64,000 nt of DNA from Gibbula magus (taxonomy: Eukaryota; Mollusca; Gastropoda; Trochida; Trochidae), in contig OW388294.1 in assembly GCA_936450465.1 (NCBI GenBank), forward strand, positions 72,654,622 through 72,718,621. Reading direction: 5' to 3'. Below the pieces are notes generated by a model, which was not told where the DNA came from, did not search any database, and saw nothing but the letters and a program-made list of their open reading frames with translations. A program made the position numbers and the translations under genes. The number at the start of each line of letters is the position of its first letter. Position 1 is the stretch's first letter. Of the stretch, positions 1 through 15,307 are shown in pieces.

Positions 1-31
1 TACGCATTAAAATGATCTTGGGTAAGAAAAA

Positions 32-264
32 GAATAACCAACTCGGTGCTCCGAATTACGAATTATCTGTCCCTCGTGAATTATTATGTAAAACTCCTCG
101 CTAAAGCTCGGAGTTTATCACAATAATTAACTCGGGACAGATAATCCGTAATTCCTCGCAACTCGTTGATTATTCTTATAACATGTTCTATGGACAGTCA
201 GTGCTATGAGTGCTATAACGTCGCGCTCAGAGCAATAAAGAAGTTCACTATCCATAGAACATGT
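32..264. repeat. CTCG-rich foldback element (two nested palindromes)
   Basis: Positions 32-175 form an almost full-length palindrome. The left arm, starting GAATAACCAACTCGG, matches the reverse complement of the right arm, ending GTTGATTATTC, and the centre at about 103 is itself a hairpin (ACTCCTCGC/GCTCGGAGT). Directly next to it, AACATGTTCTATGGA at 180-194 is perfectly inverted at 250-264. No coding content is convincing. The structure fits a foldback MITE; the arms share TGTCCCTCGTGA with the palindrome near 36.2 kb, so this is probably a dispersed family. Confidence 0.65.
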
Positions 265-3200
265 TCTCATTCATCATGCAAACTACTTAAATGCCCCTTA
301 ACGAAATATAATTGGTACAGCGTTAAATCGTTAAGATTTGACGTCACAGTGTTAGCAGCAAGGCAACAATGTAGTGTTTTCATGTGAGCGGCTTATCACA
401 GATGCTCGTGCAATTGAGTTTGTTTGTTTTAAATCAGTGAGTAATAATGAAATCTGAAAAAACTAGATCTCGTTTAAATACAATTTTTTATGAAACACAT
501 TCGTTCGTTAGATACAAAACCACACACTCGTTGAATAAATATGATATCAAACGGGATGTCGTTTAGTATTCATGAATTACTAAAGTATTCAGGTGAATAG
601 CCTGCAGTCTTATGAATACAAACATATACCTGTGCAGCTATATATGGACTATATAAGCAGTTTTCTGGTAACACTTTGAAATATTAATGAAGATAACAAG
701 TACGATATTTTAACAAGTAAGTTTTTAAATCATCGCTTGGTAGTGTTATCCCAAAATGTAACGAAGTTATATTTGTTCACTATCTAAATGGCATACATTT
801 CTAATCGCTTCGGTATGTGTTTATTTGCCTCACTTTAAGTGAATTGGTCCGTTTATAAGCTAACAATACTGCAAATTGTTTTGTAAATCATAACGTTGCC
901 AAGTATATGTATGTTTTTTGTTAAAACAATTAAAAAATCGAAATATTATTAGGAAATCGTTTTTCAGATATTTCATATCAGGATTAACACATGTACGGCT
1001 TCTTTTCAAGTCTGTAAACTATGTTTTCATTTCGTCCAGATATAATCTTGATAGTTTCCAATAAATTCTGTAAATGGAAGCTGAACAAAGAGAAACTTTT
1101 TTCCGGGCTTTTCCCTAGTTAATAAAGTTCTATTATATTCGTCTTCTTATCTCACCATAGTAGACTTCTCTTTTTACTCCCGAAGCGTGTTATCTATCCA
1201 TAGCACGTTTGCAAACGTTCCAATACTGACGCAACATGCTCCCAGAATTTAATTTCCTTCGTGTAGACCTATCGCAAAAAAGTCTGCCAAAGCACACATA
1301 ATTTATTTTACAATATAGATGGAATTCGGTAAAATAGCTTAATCTTATACGGCCACGGTGACTGAACTAACATGCAATGTTTGAACATGCAAGATTGCGG
1401 CAATTAATCGTTTCTTGTGTTTAGATAATTAATACGGTCCATCCATAGCAGAAGACTGAGGTACATAGTACAGGCGAGTCTCTAGGAGATGTTCATTTTG
1501 GGAGAGTGTCAATATTGAACTGTACGCCGGTTCCAATACCCCCTGCAACCACGGATAATACAGTTGGAGACAAATTTGCCAGACTCAACTTCAGGCAGGA
1601 AGTTTGAACTCGTTTGAAACATTTTCAGAAATAATATTATTGTAAGATAGGCGAGATATTCTTATTACTTTTGAATTATTAGTGTCATTATTTCAAATTA
1701 TGATTAGTGCTGACCCAATCACTCTCTTCTTGGATTTAAACCATGAAAGTACGAACTTGTCTCACTTCATTAATAACTTTCAATAACCTCTCACTTCGAA
1801 GTCATGAAAACAAGCACTAAACGTTTTCTTTGGTAAGATTCATTCTAACGATCCTGGAAAGTCAGGCTGAAATGTCTTCATATTCACCGATATGTATTCG
1901 GTGTTTGAAGTTATTGAATTAATTGATACGCAAATGAGCGTATTTGAAGGGGAACCTTCGATGAAAATGCTCTAAAGGCGCTGTAGTCAATCTTCTTCCT
2001 GAAATAAAGTGCTCTCACGAAAAGATAAATAAGTGTTACCAATGGCTAAATCACACTCATCGATCAATAAAAAGAGTTATAAAACGAATGTACATGGTTC
2101 GGTTAAGCCATGCGAGTCCATCTCCTTTCGAGCGGTCATTTAATGTGTTCACATTAAAATGGCCGGTCGAAGGCAGTTCAAGTGATGTGACTGATGTAGC
2201 AGAGTAGAGTTTAAGTGTGCCACCATGATGAAATGGTCAGACATATTGCTGTATGAACTCTAAAAATCGCTTGAGACCTACAAATGTACCTCTCACACTG
2301 AGGAGTTCAACGAAGTGTCGCTGTACAAGTCGCACCTTTTTCTTCCAATTTGGAAAATCGTTTTAAATATGTAATGAGATTTTTTACTCTCGAACGTTAC
2401 ATTAAATTATACTAACTTTGATAATACATGGCACATTTGAGAAAACATAAAGTGTTACATCGCCGTTAATGCATAAAAAAACAAATGTAAGCATGTCAGC
2501 TGTTATTAAGGATGATAACTTCAGTTTATTTCACAATTCACAATTAAAGTTATCCGAATCGTCGAAATCTCTTTGCAATGACTATATACAGCCTTCGGGG
2601 TGTTCTATTGAATAGTATGGTAACGACCGTACCTTTAACTTGGTTAGCTAGGTTACATTGATTTCAACCCATTCAAGGTATTATGTCGTCCTCGGGGCTT
2701 TGACTTTACATTTTCAAAAACCAATTAGCCACCTTACATTTATTTCACATTATTTAAAGTATCAATTTAGTCGTCAGCAATTTCAATCGATCTCCATCCA
2801 AACCCATGATAACCACCACAGTTCTGTCTGCGCTGTCACATGAAACTGACGCTGTCAATGATAGACCGATTAGCTAATCTTGTTAGAAATCAATGTCCAT
2901 TTCAGCTAGCCTGTCTTCTCGGGCACTGAAACCGGAAGCGGGCCGAACCGAGGTCCTTGGTGCTTCCTGTCTGTGGTGAATGCAAATTGATTGCTTCACA
3001 CCGTCTTGCATCATATATCCTCGAGACCTTAACCCGCTGTGTATATTCTATATCATCTCTCCCCGGCTTAATATAGCGGGGTTACCACAAAAGGCGCTAG
3101 TTAGTAATAAGAAGTGTGTTCATCAAGAAAACCGCATTGCTTTGCATTCTCTTCATAAAATATCATTGTCTTAAAAAATGCTCCATCTTTATATCAAAGT

Positions 3201-3387
3201 TACACAGACAGACATACATATTGTATTCAGTAACGTGGGCAACATGGTCTATGTTACAATGTCATTTACAGCATACATTCACTCACCTATTTCTAAATCT
3301 AATTAATTTACACAGATATACAAAGGTTAATTTTATTTTTGATAACAATGTTACATTGGTTGGGGTTATGAATTGACAATGAGAGAG
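265..3387. other. AT-rich non-coding stretch
   Basis: No ORF here looks like protein, and I see no RNA gene. Segment 768-805 is nearly identical to 40571-40610 inside a small MITE, so at least one repeat remnant is present. One TGACGTCA octamer lies at 339-346. The rest is unassigned. Confidence 0.5.
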
Positions 3388-3440
3388 ACAGGATTGGAAC
3401 AGGAGGCCTATTCAACCACTACACCACAGTGCTTTCAATC
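3388..3440 (-). repeat. tRNA-derived SINE remnant (weak)
   Basis: On the minus strand, GTGGTGTAGTGGTTGA resembles a tRNA A box. It is followed about 15 bases later by TTCCAATCC, a degenerate B box. Spacing is short and no cloverleaf is evident, so this is at most a decayed tRNA-derived SINE head. Confidence 0.25.
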
Positions 3441-3673
3441 CACTTTCATCAAATATCCTGGAGTCAAAACCCCGGGAGCTACAAGAGAATGGATCAAAGG
3501 GGTTTGTTCTTATGGCTTGGCAATGGATAGTTAGGGAATAAGAAGCATTCTTTTTAAGCTTTTTAAGGAGCTGTGATCTTTGAAACAGTATTGAACGCCC
3601 GTGAGAGTGTTGGTGACCCTCATTCAGTTCATAACGCAACTCCTTGCAATCGTGTTTAGCGATCTGTGTACGG

Positions 3674-6975
<3,302 letters not shown>

Positions 6976-7097
6976 GGTTATGCTTGGGATTGTAAACCCC
7001 GAGGTAAGAAAGCTGAGCGGGAAGTAAGGCTGAAAGCAAAGCTTGAGGTCTTATTTCCCCAAAGCATACTTAACGAGGGTTTTCAATCCCAATAACC
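6976..7097. repeat. Foldback (palindromic) element
   Basis: The left arm begins GGTTATGCTTGGGATTG and the right arm ends CAATCCCAATAACC. Arms of about 60 bp pair with several mismatches and small indels across the whole 122-bp interval. The CTCG/CGAG content resembles the foldbacks at 32-175 and 36100-36258. No coding capacity; a non-autonomous foldback MITE is likely. Confidence 0.55.
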
Positions 7098-10000
7098 GAA
7101 ATATAGTGTTTTATCTAACTTAGATACCGTAAAACATAAAAGTGAGCGCTTATCGTATATTTAGGATTTCTTACAGCAGAAGAATGAGGGGTAGTGCTTT
7201 TTTTAATGGATAACTCTTAAATGTCAAAATTTACATATTATTATTTTTGATTCCAAAAGTATGACTAGCGTTATGTCAAGGCAGAAAACGTATGTTTGTA
7301 CATAGAGGATAATTCACTCTGTTCGTTCGGCTTCCTCGGTAGCGTGGAGGTAGAGCGACCAGTTTAAAGAGCAAAGTTCGAGTTTTATTCCCGCCATCTT
7401 CACTTTGAAAAAATTATCTTTGTATATTTTTCGATACTAATTGTTGTAAATAGAGTTGTGAGAAACATCGTTTGATGATCTGGCCAATAATTCTTAGTCT
7501 CATTTAAGGTCTTACTTTCAAAACTATAAACTAACTTTCACAATATAAACCTTATACGGGGTTATTATCGGAAGAAAAACAGACTGAGCTAATAATGAGG
7601 GGTTACTACGAGATAACAAGATACCTATGAAACAAAAGACAAACTCCCTGATAGGTTTTTAAGTTAGAATCACCTTAGAAAAAATAAAAAGTGACCGTCA
7701 AAACGTTGATTTAATTTACTCCATACATATGGAATAGAAAGTGTTTTGGCCAGTTACTGATGCAATGCATTGGTGTAGCATACCATATATAATATATATA
7801 TATATATATGTTTCCAGTCTATCAGTACGGTCGCGTCTTAGAACATTTTAGTAAACCAGGGTAGATGATGTATTCGTTATTTGTGCTTGTGTGTTTAACA
7901 ACAATGGTAGTTTGTTTATGTTATCCTACGCAATAAACGTCAGAATAAAAGCAAAAGAACGAGAAAGGTTCACAGTGTAGAGGTTTGTAATGAGTATGCC
8001 CTCTTGGAATAGATATTCTGTTGCAATAAGTCTTCCCAGAAAGTGAAGAATAGGACACCCTGTCACTGCAGTAACCTTACCAGATGCCAGGAGGAGATAC
8101 GGGGCATGGATGCTACTCCGTCCTGCACGGCTAGAATACGGCGCACTCCTCTATAATTATGTTTCCAATAAGGTGGATCATTCATTGGCCTGCGTTTCCG
8201 ATTAGCCGCCAACTGGACATATGTGAGGGAAATCGATGGCTTGGTATGAGCCAAGGTATACCGTTATTGCAGCTTGTATTCGCAGCCGATAATCAATGTT
8301 GAAGATTAGCTGCTTCATATATCCATATGTTGGCAAGCTGATGCTTACCAATCGGGCAGATGTCTATCCAGTTTATATTAGAGTCCACTGCAGACCGACC
8401 ATAGTTATAGATCGCTCTGAGGACCCAGGAACAGATAGGAAAATGAGACATAGGATGGATGGGCGAGCGTTGCAGACTTTGAAGATTCCCCGCGGTGTAA
8501 TTATTTTGTAAGTCTCGTCCCATGGCTGCAGGGAGTACACGCTTAGATTATTTGATGCAGGAGGCAACTCTTAGCTCCCATGTATCATCCTGAATAAAGG
8601 CTTCAAGCGTTTCTATCAATACTTCAATTTCGAGACCAGCTGATCTGTATGTGATTTTATACCATAAAAACCTTAAAGGAATTTTGACTAACGGGAATCG
8701 GTAGGGGATATGCTATATACATATAATATTTATCTCGATTGATGAAAAAAGAACATTAATATTATTTTTAAGTTAGGTTTGAATTCCGGTTAAAGATGCA
8801 TGGTTAAATTCCCAAGTTGATTTAGCAATCTGCACGTTAGCTCCGTTCAGGAACAATAAGGTGAGATGTTTAAATATGTTTTTCAGTAATTGAACACATA
8901 CATGAAAAACCAACAACATATAACTTTTATTTTTTTGTTCTTGAACTAATCACATTTCAAGTAATGTGCCGAAAACATTTTGCATATAACAGACAACTTT
9001 TGAAATTGCCCTTAGATTGCTCTCATATATGACCAGAAAGAAGAGCTGAAGGAGTGTTGACTTGTTACAAAGTACCAATATTTTCAACATCAAGATACGA
9101 TACTAGTGGGGCAATGCATTATGTCCCTGAGCGGTGAGCAAAAGGTCGGGGTTTAAATCCTGGAGAGCTCCACGCTTGTAACTTAAAGGGAGTACTGTGC
9201 AGTGGGTGAAATGTGAAGAATGGTGTAATTTTGCTTATCTTACAAGGTTTTAATAACTGAACATTGGAAGAACACCCACAAGATAACACATAATGCGTAA
9301 TTAGACTTATGTACAACATCTACGTCGTATACAGCCCCAATGAATGGCTTATCATTGTTTCCGTTCTACGTGTAAATGAATGTTCGCTATTTGTTAACTT
9401 GTCAAGTAATATGTCATTTTAATATCGTTGCAAGAGAAGTGGGTCGTTTCCTGACTAATTGTACGAGAAACAACTGGAATCAAATAAGTAATAAAGAACG
9501 TATTACACTAAAAAATGTGCCATATGAGCGTTACGAAACTCATGCAAATGTGTGTAAAACCCTCGCTCTCACTCGGGCAATACAAAAATTCACACTCGTT
9601 TCGTAAAAGTCATATGACACATATCCTCAGGTAATAACCTCCATTTATTATGTGAGCGTGTTTTTCAAGTGATCTGATTGATCGAGAGGCGATCACGTGA
9701 CCGTCGAGAGAATAGCATATTGACCCCATATGGAGTCCGAGTGACGTCAAACGATTGTTGCATGGCGCCATGCTATTGTTATAATGACGTAGTTTATTTA
9801 ATGACGTAGTGTATTTGACCGTAGTCCTCACTGCTTCAAACCAAAAAACCCTTTTCACGGTATATAAGTGTTTTATTTTCTTTTCTGTATTTATAATAAA
9901 ACAATTATGGACTGTTGGATTAGGTGCATACCTGCTTTTATAAACCCGAGGGAAAATATTAACCGCAGACTTGTTCTTCTTTGTCACATGCCTATTTGTT

Positions 10001-11585
10001 ATGACGTCTGCTTCACGATGTCGTATTTTTTCGCTTTTCAATATATGGCTATATAAGCAGTAAAAAAAGAAATAGTCTGATGAAAAAACGAATTGCGGTA
10101 TAATCAAACACTAAATTACTGATGGTGAGACGATTATGTGAAATACAAGGACTCTAGGACCGGACTCACTCGGGTGGTCTGACCATGATTTCGGTGTCAT
10201 CACCAGTATTTAATATGACACTGATGCCATCAAACTACGTATTTAAATGCATACCAGGAACAATATCGTACCCATTCCATCATAGTTCTCTCAAACTACA
10301 AAAAGCAAAAGGTCAACAAAGAAACTATACCAAAGTTTTATATGCATCTCATGCTTTTTACTTGAGTATTTACAGGAAGTGTCTTCAAAGCCCACTTGTA
10401 GTTGAATGTAGGATTCTTTGGAAATACTTTTTATATTCGTTATTAAATATTTAAGACTTTGGAGTTTAACTGTCTACACATATATCCTAATGCAGTTAAC
10501 AAGAATGCTGCCGCTTAGCCTCATCGTCGTATTCGTTATATACAGAAGTTGAATGTCCATGGAATAGTGAACTTTATTTACTATTTAGACTACTGTAACT
10601 CTCACTCAAACTTCAAATAGTATAATCCCCGTTTCTCTTAACATCCGAAAACACCAGAATCTGATGCGGTCTTTGTTAGACCCTGAAATAGAACTATGAT
10701 GGTCTAATCACCTTTTAAATTGCACATACAGATAATTGAAAAAGTTCAAAAACATGAATAACTTGAAGGAATCTATACTACCTTAGAACATTTTAACACT
10801 GGTGAGATCAACATAACTATCCGCTCAAAGCTCTAAATGAAAAACCCAAAGCAAATAATCTTCACTTCTGAGTAACTTGACTTCTTAATTGCTTTTCAGT
10901 GTTTGCAAACATCTTCAACCTGAGCTTATTAACATGCATAAGTGCTTGTAGACGATCAGCTGTACAGAGATAAAACCCTCGTTGAGAAATCTCTGGGCAC
11001 TCGCCGGTTCATTGAAGCCTGCAGAGGGTGTGGATGGTCGATGAAGCGCCACCTGCTGGCTGTAGGCAAGTAGGAACGAGAGGCAAATAGTCTGCCAACA
11101 GCAAGAACTTATCATTATCTCGTACACGTATCTGAATTTACAACCAGTAGGGATAGCTCGCCTCGTATGTTAAGTGCTTCGGCCACGACGTCACTTACAA
11201 ATGACATGTAATTTGTTGCTAAACAACACATTCCCATGGGGGCTTAAGGCCTAACGGACCAAGAGCTGCTTCTCCAGATGATATAAATTGCTTTGCTTGT
11301 TCTTAAAAGCTCAGGCATTCTACGGTTACTAAGGAAAATGAGGGGATTACTATTAAGACTAATGGGAGTAAGTTCTCCGGAGCTGACTGATGTCCAGAAT
11401 GATATTTTTTTACTTCAAACTTGGCATTTATGGAATGAGAATTCTATCTTCTTGAGGACAATTGTTATGGTTTTAACAACAAAATCCGGGAATAAAATTT
11501 AAACTCATTGAAATTGCGAGCATGAAAAAGCTACTTCAGGATGCAGTTCTCGTATTGGGACACTAATGTCATGTCATGATAAACT
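7098..11585. other. AT-rich non-coding stretch
   Basis: No supported gene. It holds a short (TA)n run near 7793-7809, a tRNA-like stretch at about 7335-7402 with a TTCGAG-type B box, and another at about 9105-9175 with GGTTTAAATCC on the plus strand. These may be worn SINE heads. A TGACGTCA octamer lies at 9742-9749. A 165-codon minus-strand frame at 9610-10107 has no recognisable motif and is probably chance. Confidence 0.45.
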
Positions 11586-11720
11586 TCAGTTGATCTTGAC
11601 CTTCTTTAATGGTACGAAAAGGAAGATTTTCTGGATGACAACTTCTTTAATGTGAAAATACACGACGTTTCGGAGTACATTGTATATGCTAACCACTTCA
11701 GAATGCCCTTCAAATATCTT
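11586..11720 (-). mobile_element. Possible Penelope-like / hammerhead-associated remnant
   Basis: On the minus strand CTGAAGTGG is followed about 20 bases later by CCGAAACGTCGTG, then a segment containing AAAGAAGTTGTCATCC. CGAAACGTC next to a CTGATGA-like box is the layout of hammerhead ribozymes carried by Penelope-like elements and retrozymes. Here the CTGATGA box is not intact, so any ribozyme would be dead. No reverse transcriptase or GIY-YIG frame is seen nearby. This is an inference from a short motif. Confidence 0.2.
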
Positions 11721-11825
11721 TTTTAATGGTAGTTCCTTTAATAATCGTAGTATGATCTCAAACATTTTTATATGTTGGTATTCGTTAATCAATAAATAAT
11801 CGTGGAGCAGTTAAATAACGAAGAT

Positions 11826-13890
11826 TTAAATGATATTTGGTATGGTAAAATGGTATACGACTCCATATCCGGACGTTTTCAACTGTAACACCATCGTGAA
11901 TATCGAAAACAACTGAGCACTATTAGATGTAACGGGCTCTCCAGAAATAAGCATCGAAAAAGGTTTAGCTAAAGGAATTAACTGAAAGATTGGGAGTTTT
12001 AAATTGTTTGACTGTATATTCAAAACAGGCCTTACCGTCAGAACAAACGAAACATTTTGATAAAGTAACGAAGTCCTACATATAGTAAAATGCATGTTAA
12101 TAACCTTTTGCGTGAACTAGAGGTTCACAAGGAGTTTTCATGATATTGTGTTTTCGCGATTTGTCTGTTCTTAGCCTAGGACTGTAAACAGTTGGTGCAT
12201 CGATATCGAATTATATCCATAGAACATTTTTCCAGTACAGAATGATCGAAATTGTCAGAGATTGACGAACTGTCGAAACTAATCGATTAAGATACACAAA
12301 TAACGGAGCCGCGATAAACAACGATGTCAATCAACAACCAGTTAGTCACGGTAAAACCACAGAAAACTGTTCGCATGTGCACCATGAAAAAAATACAGTC
12401 TAGCACATCCTGAGCCAAGACCTCCTGCTATTTAAATTGCGAGCGATTGTTATCCTATGGATTGTGAACCAGCCATCGCTAGTCGCACAAGGGTCCGACT
12501 GCATCCAAGTATCCGCAGATGCATGCTGGGATTACGTGACCGGTTATAATGTTTTGCCACACGGCATACGTTTATATCTTGGGGTTCGCGACAGTCGTCA
12601 TTCAACAATGGTGTGTAGGCCTATCGTGGCTACTGTGTACGCTTTTGACAATTTTTGAATTGCTAATAATCGTCACCCTTTCATGTGTCCAACAAACTCA
12701 TCCTTAAGATAATCTTCCCGTACACCTCCCTTCCTGTTTTTTCAAGCCATTGTTGCCGTTTAGAGATTTATTACAAACCGACTGACCACTTAAATGGAGG
12801 TATTTGCATTATCTATGCACAACTTCCGTAACAGCATGGAATCTCAAGCAAACAATAAACCGAACGTGCGTGATTAGGGTTTAGCGGATGTAACGCATTG
12901 CCCAGGAAATTGAATTGTGACATGAATCGTTTGAGTGTGTAACATTGTGGTGTATTTGTGAGGGGTTGAGGATGGGTTTGTATGCTTGTAAATATGTGTG
13001 TAAATTGCACTAAATGGGAATGCTTTCCTCGGAGTTCTATGCCAACCTATTTGACACACGCATTATACTGAGTAGATATGTATGTAAAACATTCCGAATT
13101 AACGCACCACTTATGCAATTCTTGAAGTGTAATGACCAGGACAATTAAGTCATGATATGTTGTTATGTATGTTGACTATACCATATCATTTATATGGTTG
13201 ACAATTCAAGGCATAGTACTGGAAAAATAGTTATGGATACATTAATTTATTAACGTCTTCCATTTTCATAAAAGCTAAAAGGCCCTATAAAATAAGATCT
13301 AAACAACGATCTCGTTCCCAATTAGCGTCTGAAAGGAGGACTCATTAAGACAACATACCCATGCTAATTTCTAATTAATATAATTTACGGTCCAATATCA
13401 ATTTAAGTACCAACCCGAGTGGCAGTGTCTTAAAACTGTACAAATGAACCAGAAAGTCACTATAAATCTATTAAATCCAAATCATCGTTAATTCACTTAA
13501 AAACCCGCTTCTATCCCTAGCTGCCACTCATTGTGATAAAATATTGATATTAGTAAACTTTTTTAGTCTTGAAAGCGCACCTTTTCTCATTAGCAGGCAT
13601 CCAGCAACGAGATCATGTTCATTACCTCTTCCCCGTGGCAGTTTTGTTGAAAGTAGGTTTAAGGTATCACAACGTAATGTGGAGTTTATTGGTTTTTAGA
13701 GTCAATCGCCAGTAATTATCCATAGGAGCGAGTCTTAAGACGCTGAGAGTTGGAAAATCAATATGCTCCTTACAGAGAAGCAACACCTGTATTGCTGCGT
13801 TTCCATTTTAAAGAGCATTAACACATGCCCGTAGCTGTTACATCTTGTTATCCGGAGTACTCATACACTTTCAGTGTAAGAAAGTGAATA
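11826..13890. other. AT-rich non-coding stretch
   Basis: Short frames only, none with a recognisable domain, signal peptide or repeat. I see no RNA gene. Confidence 0.45.
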
Positions 13891-13896
13891 CACAAC

Positions 13897-14442
13897 ATGT
13901 CGTTAATATTAGGAAAATACAGGTACGGGCTATACATAACATCCGGGAAACGTGTTGAGTCGATAAGTGCAGTACGGCTTTGCAGCAATGTCACATTGTT
14001 AAATCAGGGGCAACACAGGCTAATTCTCTCTTTGTATGAGGATACCAGTGTACGTGGGTACTGTTGTATGGTCAAATACACTAATAAACTTCAGGCTCGC
14101 CGGCAACACCATGCCGATGTTGTAAAACGTAGTGGGTATTATTGTGAGAGGTTTTGCATTGTCAATAACTCGATCATACTCCACTTCCTTGAAGTATGTC
14201 ACAATTCACAAATACGTTATTTCCATCAAAAAGTGTATCAAATTCTCTCAAATAAATTGTCCTTGACGGACGTTGCATCGACGTCACCATCCTCCTCACA
14301 ATGGTTTGAGTGGTGTGACGTCAACCTTCTCCTGCCAAATCCGGTGAACGTCGCTGATATTCCAGGATACCTCTCAGTAGATGATAACAAATGTGACATG
14401 TATCAAAGGTTCTGGCTGACCACATCAGATTGTTTAATCTAA
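13897..14442 (+). CDS. Unrecognised 181-aa ORF
   Basis: A true ATG-to-stop frame of 181 codons, unusually long for this AT-rich window outside the transposon. I recognise no domain. It has scattered cysteines and no clear signal peptide or membrane segment. There is no evident TATA box or polyadenylation context, and no splice structure I can defend. The local base composition is more GC-rich than the flanks, which could by itself lengthen a chance frame. It could be chance, a single-exon lineage-specific gene, or a decayed repeat protein. Confidence 0.2.
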   Translation: MSLILGKYRYGLYITSGKRVESISAVRLCSNVTLLNQGQHRLILSLYEDTSVRGYCCMVKYTNKLQARRQHHADVVKRSGYYCERFCIVNNSIILHFLEVCHNSQIRYFHQKVYQILSNKLSLTDVASTSPSSSQWFEWCDVNLLLPNPVNVADIPGYLSVDDNKCDMYQRFWLTTSDCLI

Positions 14443-14896
14443 CACTTTGACTCTGAAAAGAAACATTGGCCTTTTCTTACAGTCTCCTTTTCAACATTTA
14501 CTAAAACAGTAATATTTTCAGAATAAATACTATTTTCAGAGTCTTAGTGTAAGACTACACTTTTTAAAACTAACTATTCTAATCAACTATTGTACAGGAG
14601 AGGCATTTTCGTGTTGGTGCCGCGTTCAGGATTATTCTGCAGGATGGAAAGTGTTCGTAGAAGCATTATTGACAACCGTCAGGTCGGCCACTGTGGCACC
14701 AAACATACCGTCTCAGATCTTCACGCTGCAGCCACCATGAAAATGCAGCCGTGTTTCTATACAGCGGCGTGACGTACGTTTGCCACTACGCCGGTAAACC
14801 AATAATCAGCCGAACTGGTACCTGTTTTTACCTCTGTCCAAATATTCTCTCTGCACTGCCTCGTGAGTCATATATTGTGGAGTCAATGTCATTACC

Positions 14897-15307
14897 ATGA
14901 GTGGTGGATATGGTGCCGACATATATTGCAAAGCTTCGCCTGCCGATGACGTCACATGCAGGAACTCTTTACTGAGGTGCAGTAGACAAAGATTACGATC
15001 TATGTTGGCCGTGGTCACCTTTGTGGTCTCTCTGATACCCGATCAGTTCCTCTTAAACGTCTCGATTGTCTCTTGTGTGATAACCTATGATCTGCTGCGA
15101 AATACAGCATTGTTGTCGTCAAATGTGGAATTTGTTTTTGAAATCTTAGGAAATATTTCAGATATGCCTGATACGACCCTTGGACAAAATTTGGCCTACT
15201 GTATATACGTTCCCAAAAAAGAGCAGGAAAACATATTGTATGGAACCAATCGCTCAAAGTTAAAGAACTATTTGCTGTTTGTTGGTGTTTTGAGGATGCT
15301 ACATTAA
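14897..15307 (+). CDS. Unrecognised 136-aa ORF with hydrophobic segment
   Basis: An ATG-initiated 136-codon frame about 450 bp downstream of the 181-aa ORF, on the same strand. A hydrophobic stretch at about residues 38-64 could be a membrane segment. No family is recognised. Its start sits beside a TGACGTCA octamer at 14947-14954, inside the frame. Whether this and the preceding ORF are exons of one gene cannot be decided here; I see no convincing splice pair joining them. Chance is the main alternative. Confidence 0.18.
   Translation: MSGGYGADIYCKASPADDVTCRNSLLRCSRQRLRSMLAVVTFVVSLIPDQFLLNVSIVSCVITYDLLRNTALLSSNVEFVFEILGNISDMPDTTLGQNLAYCIYVPKKEQENILYGTNRSKLKNYLLFVGVLRMLH

Noticed and set aside
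9610..10107. 165-aa minus-strand ORF as a gene
   Set aside because: No motif, splice signals or composition distinguishing it from chance in AT-rich DNA.
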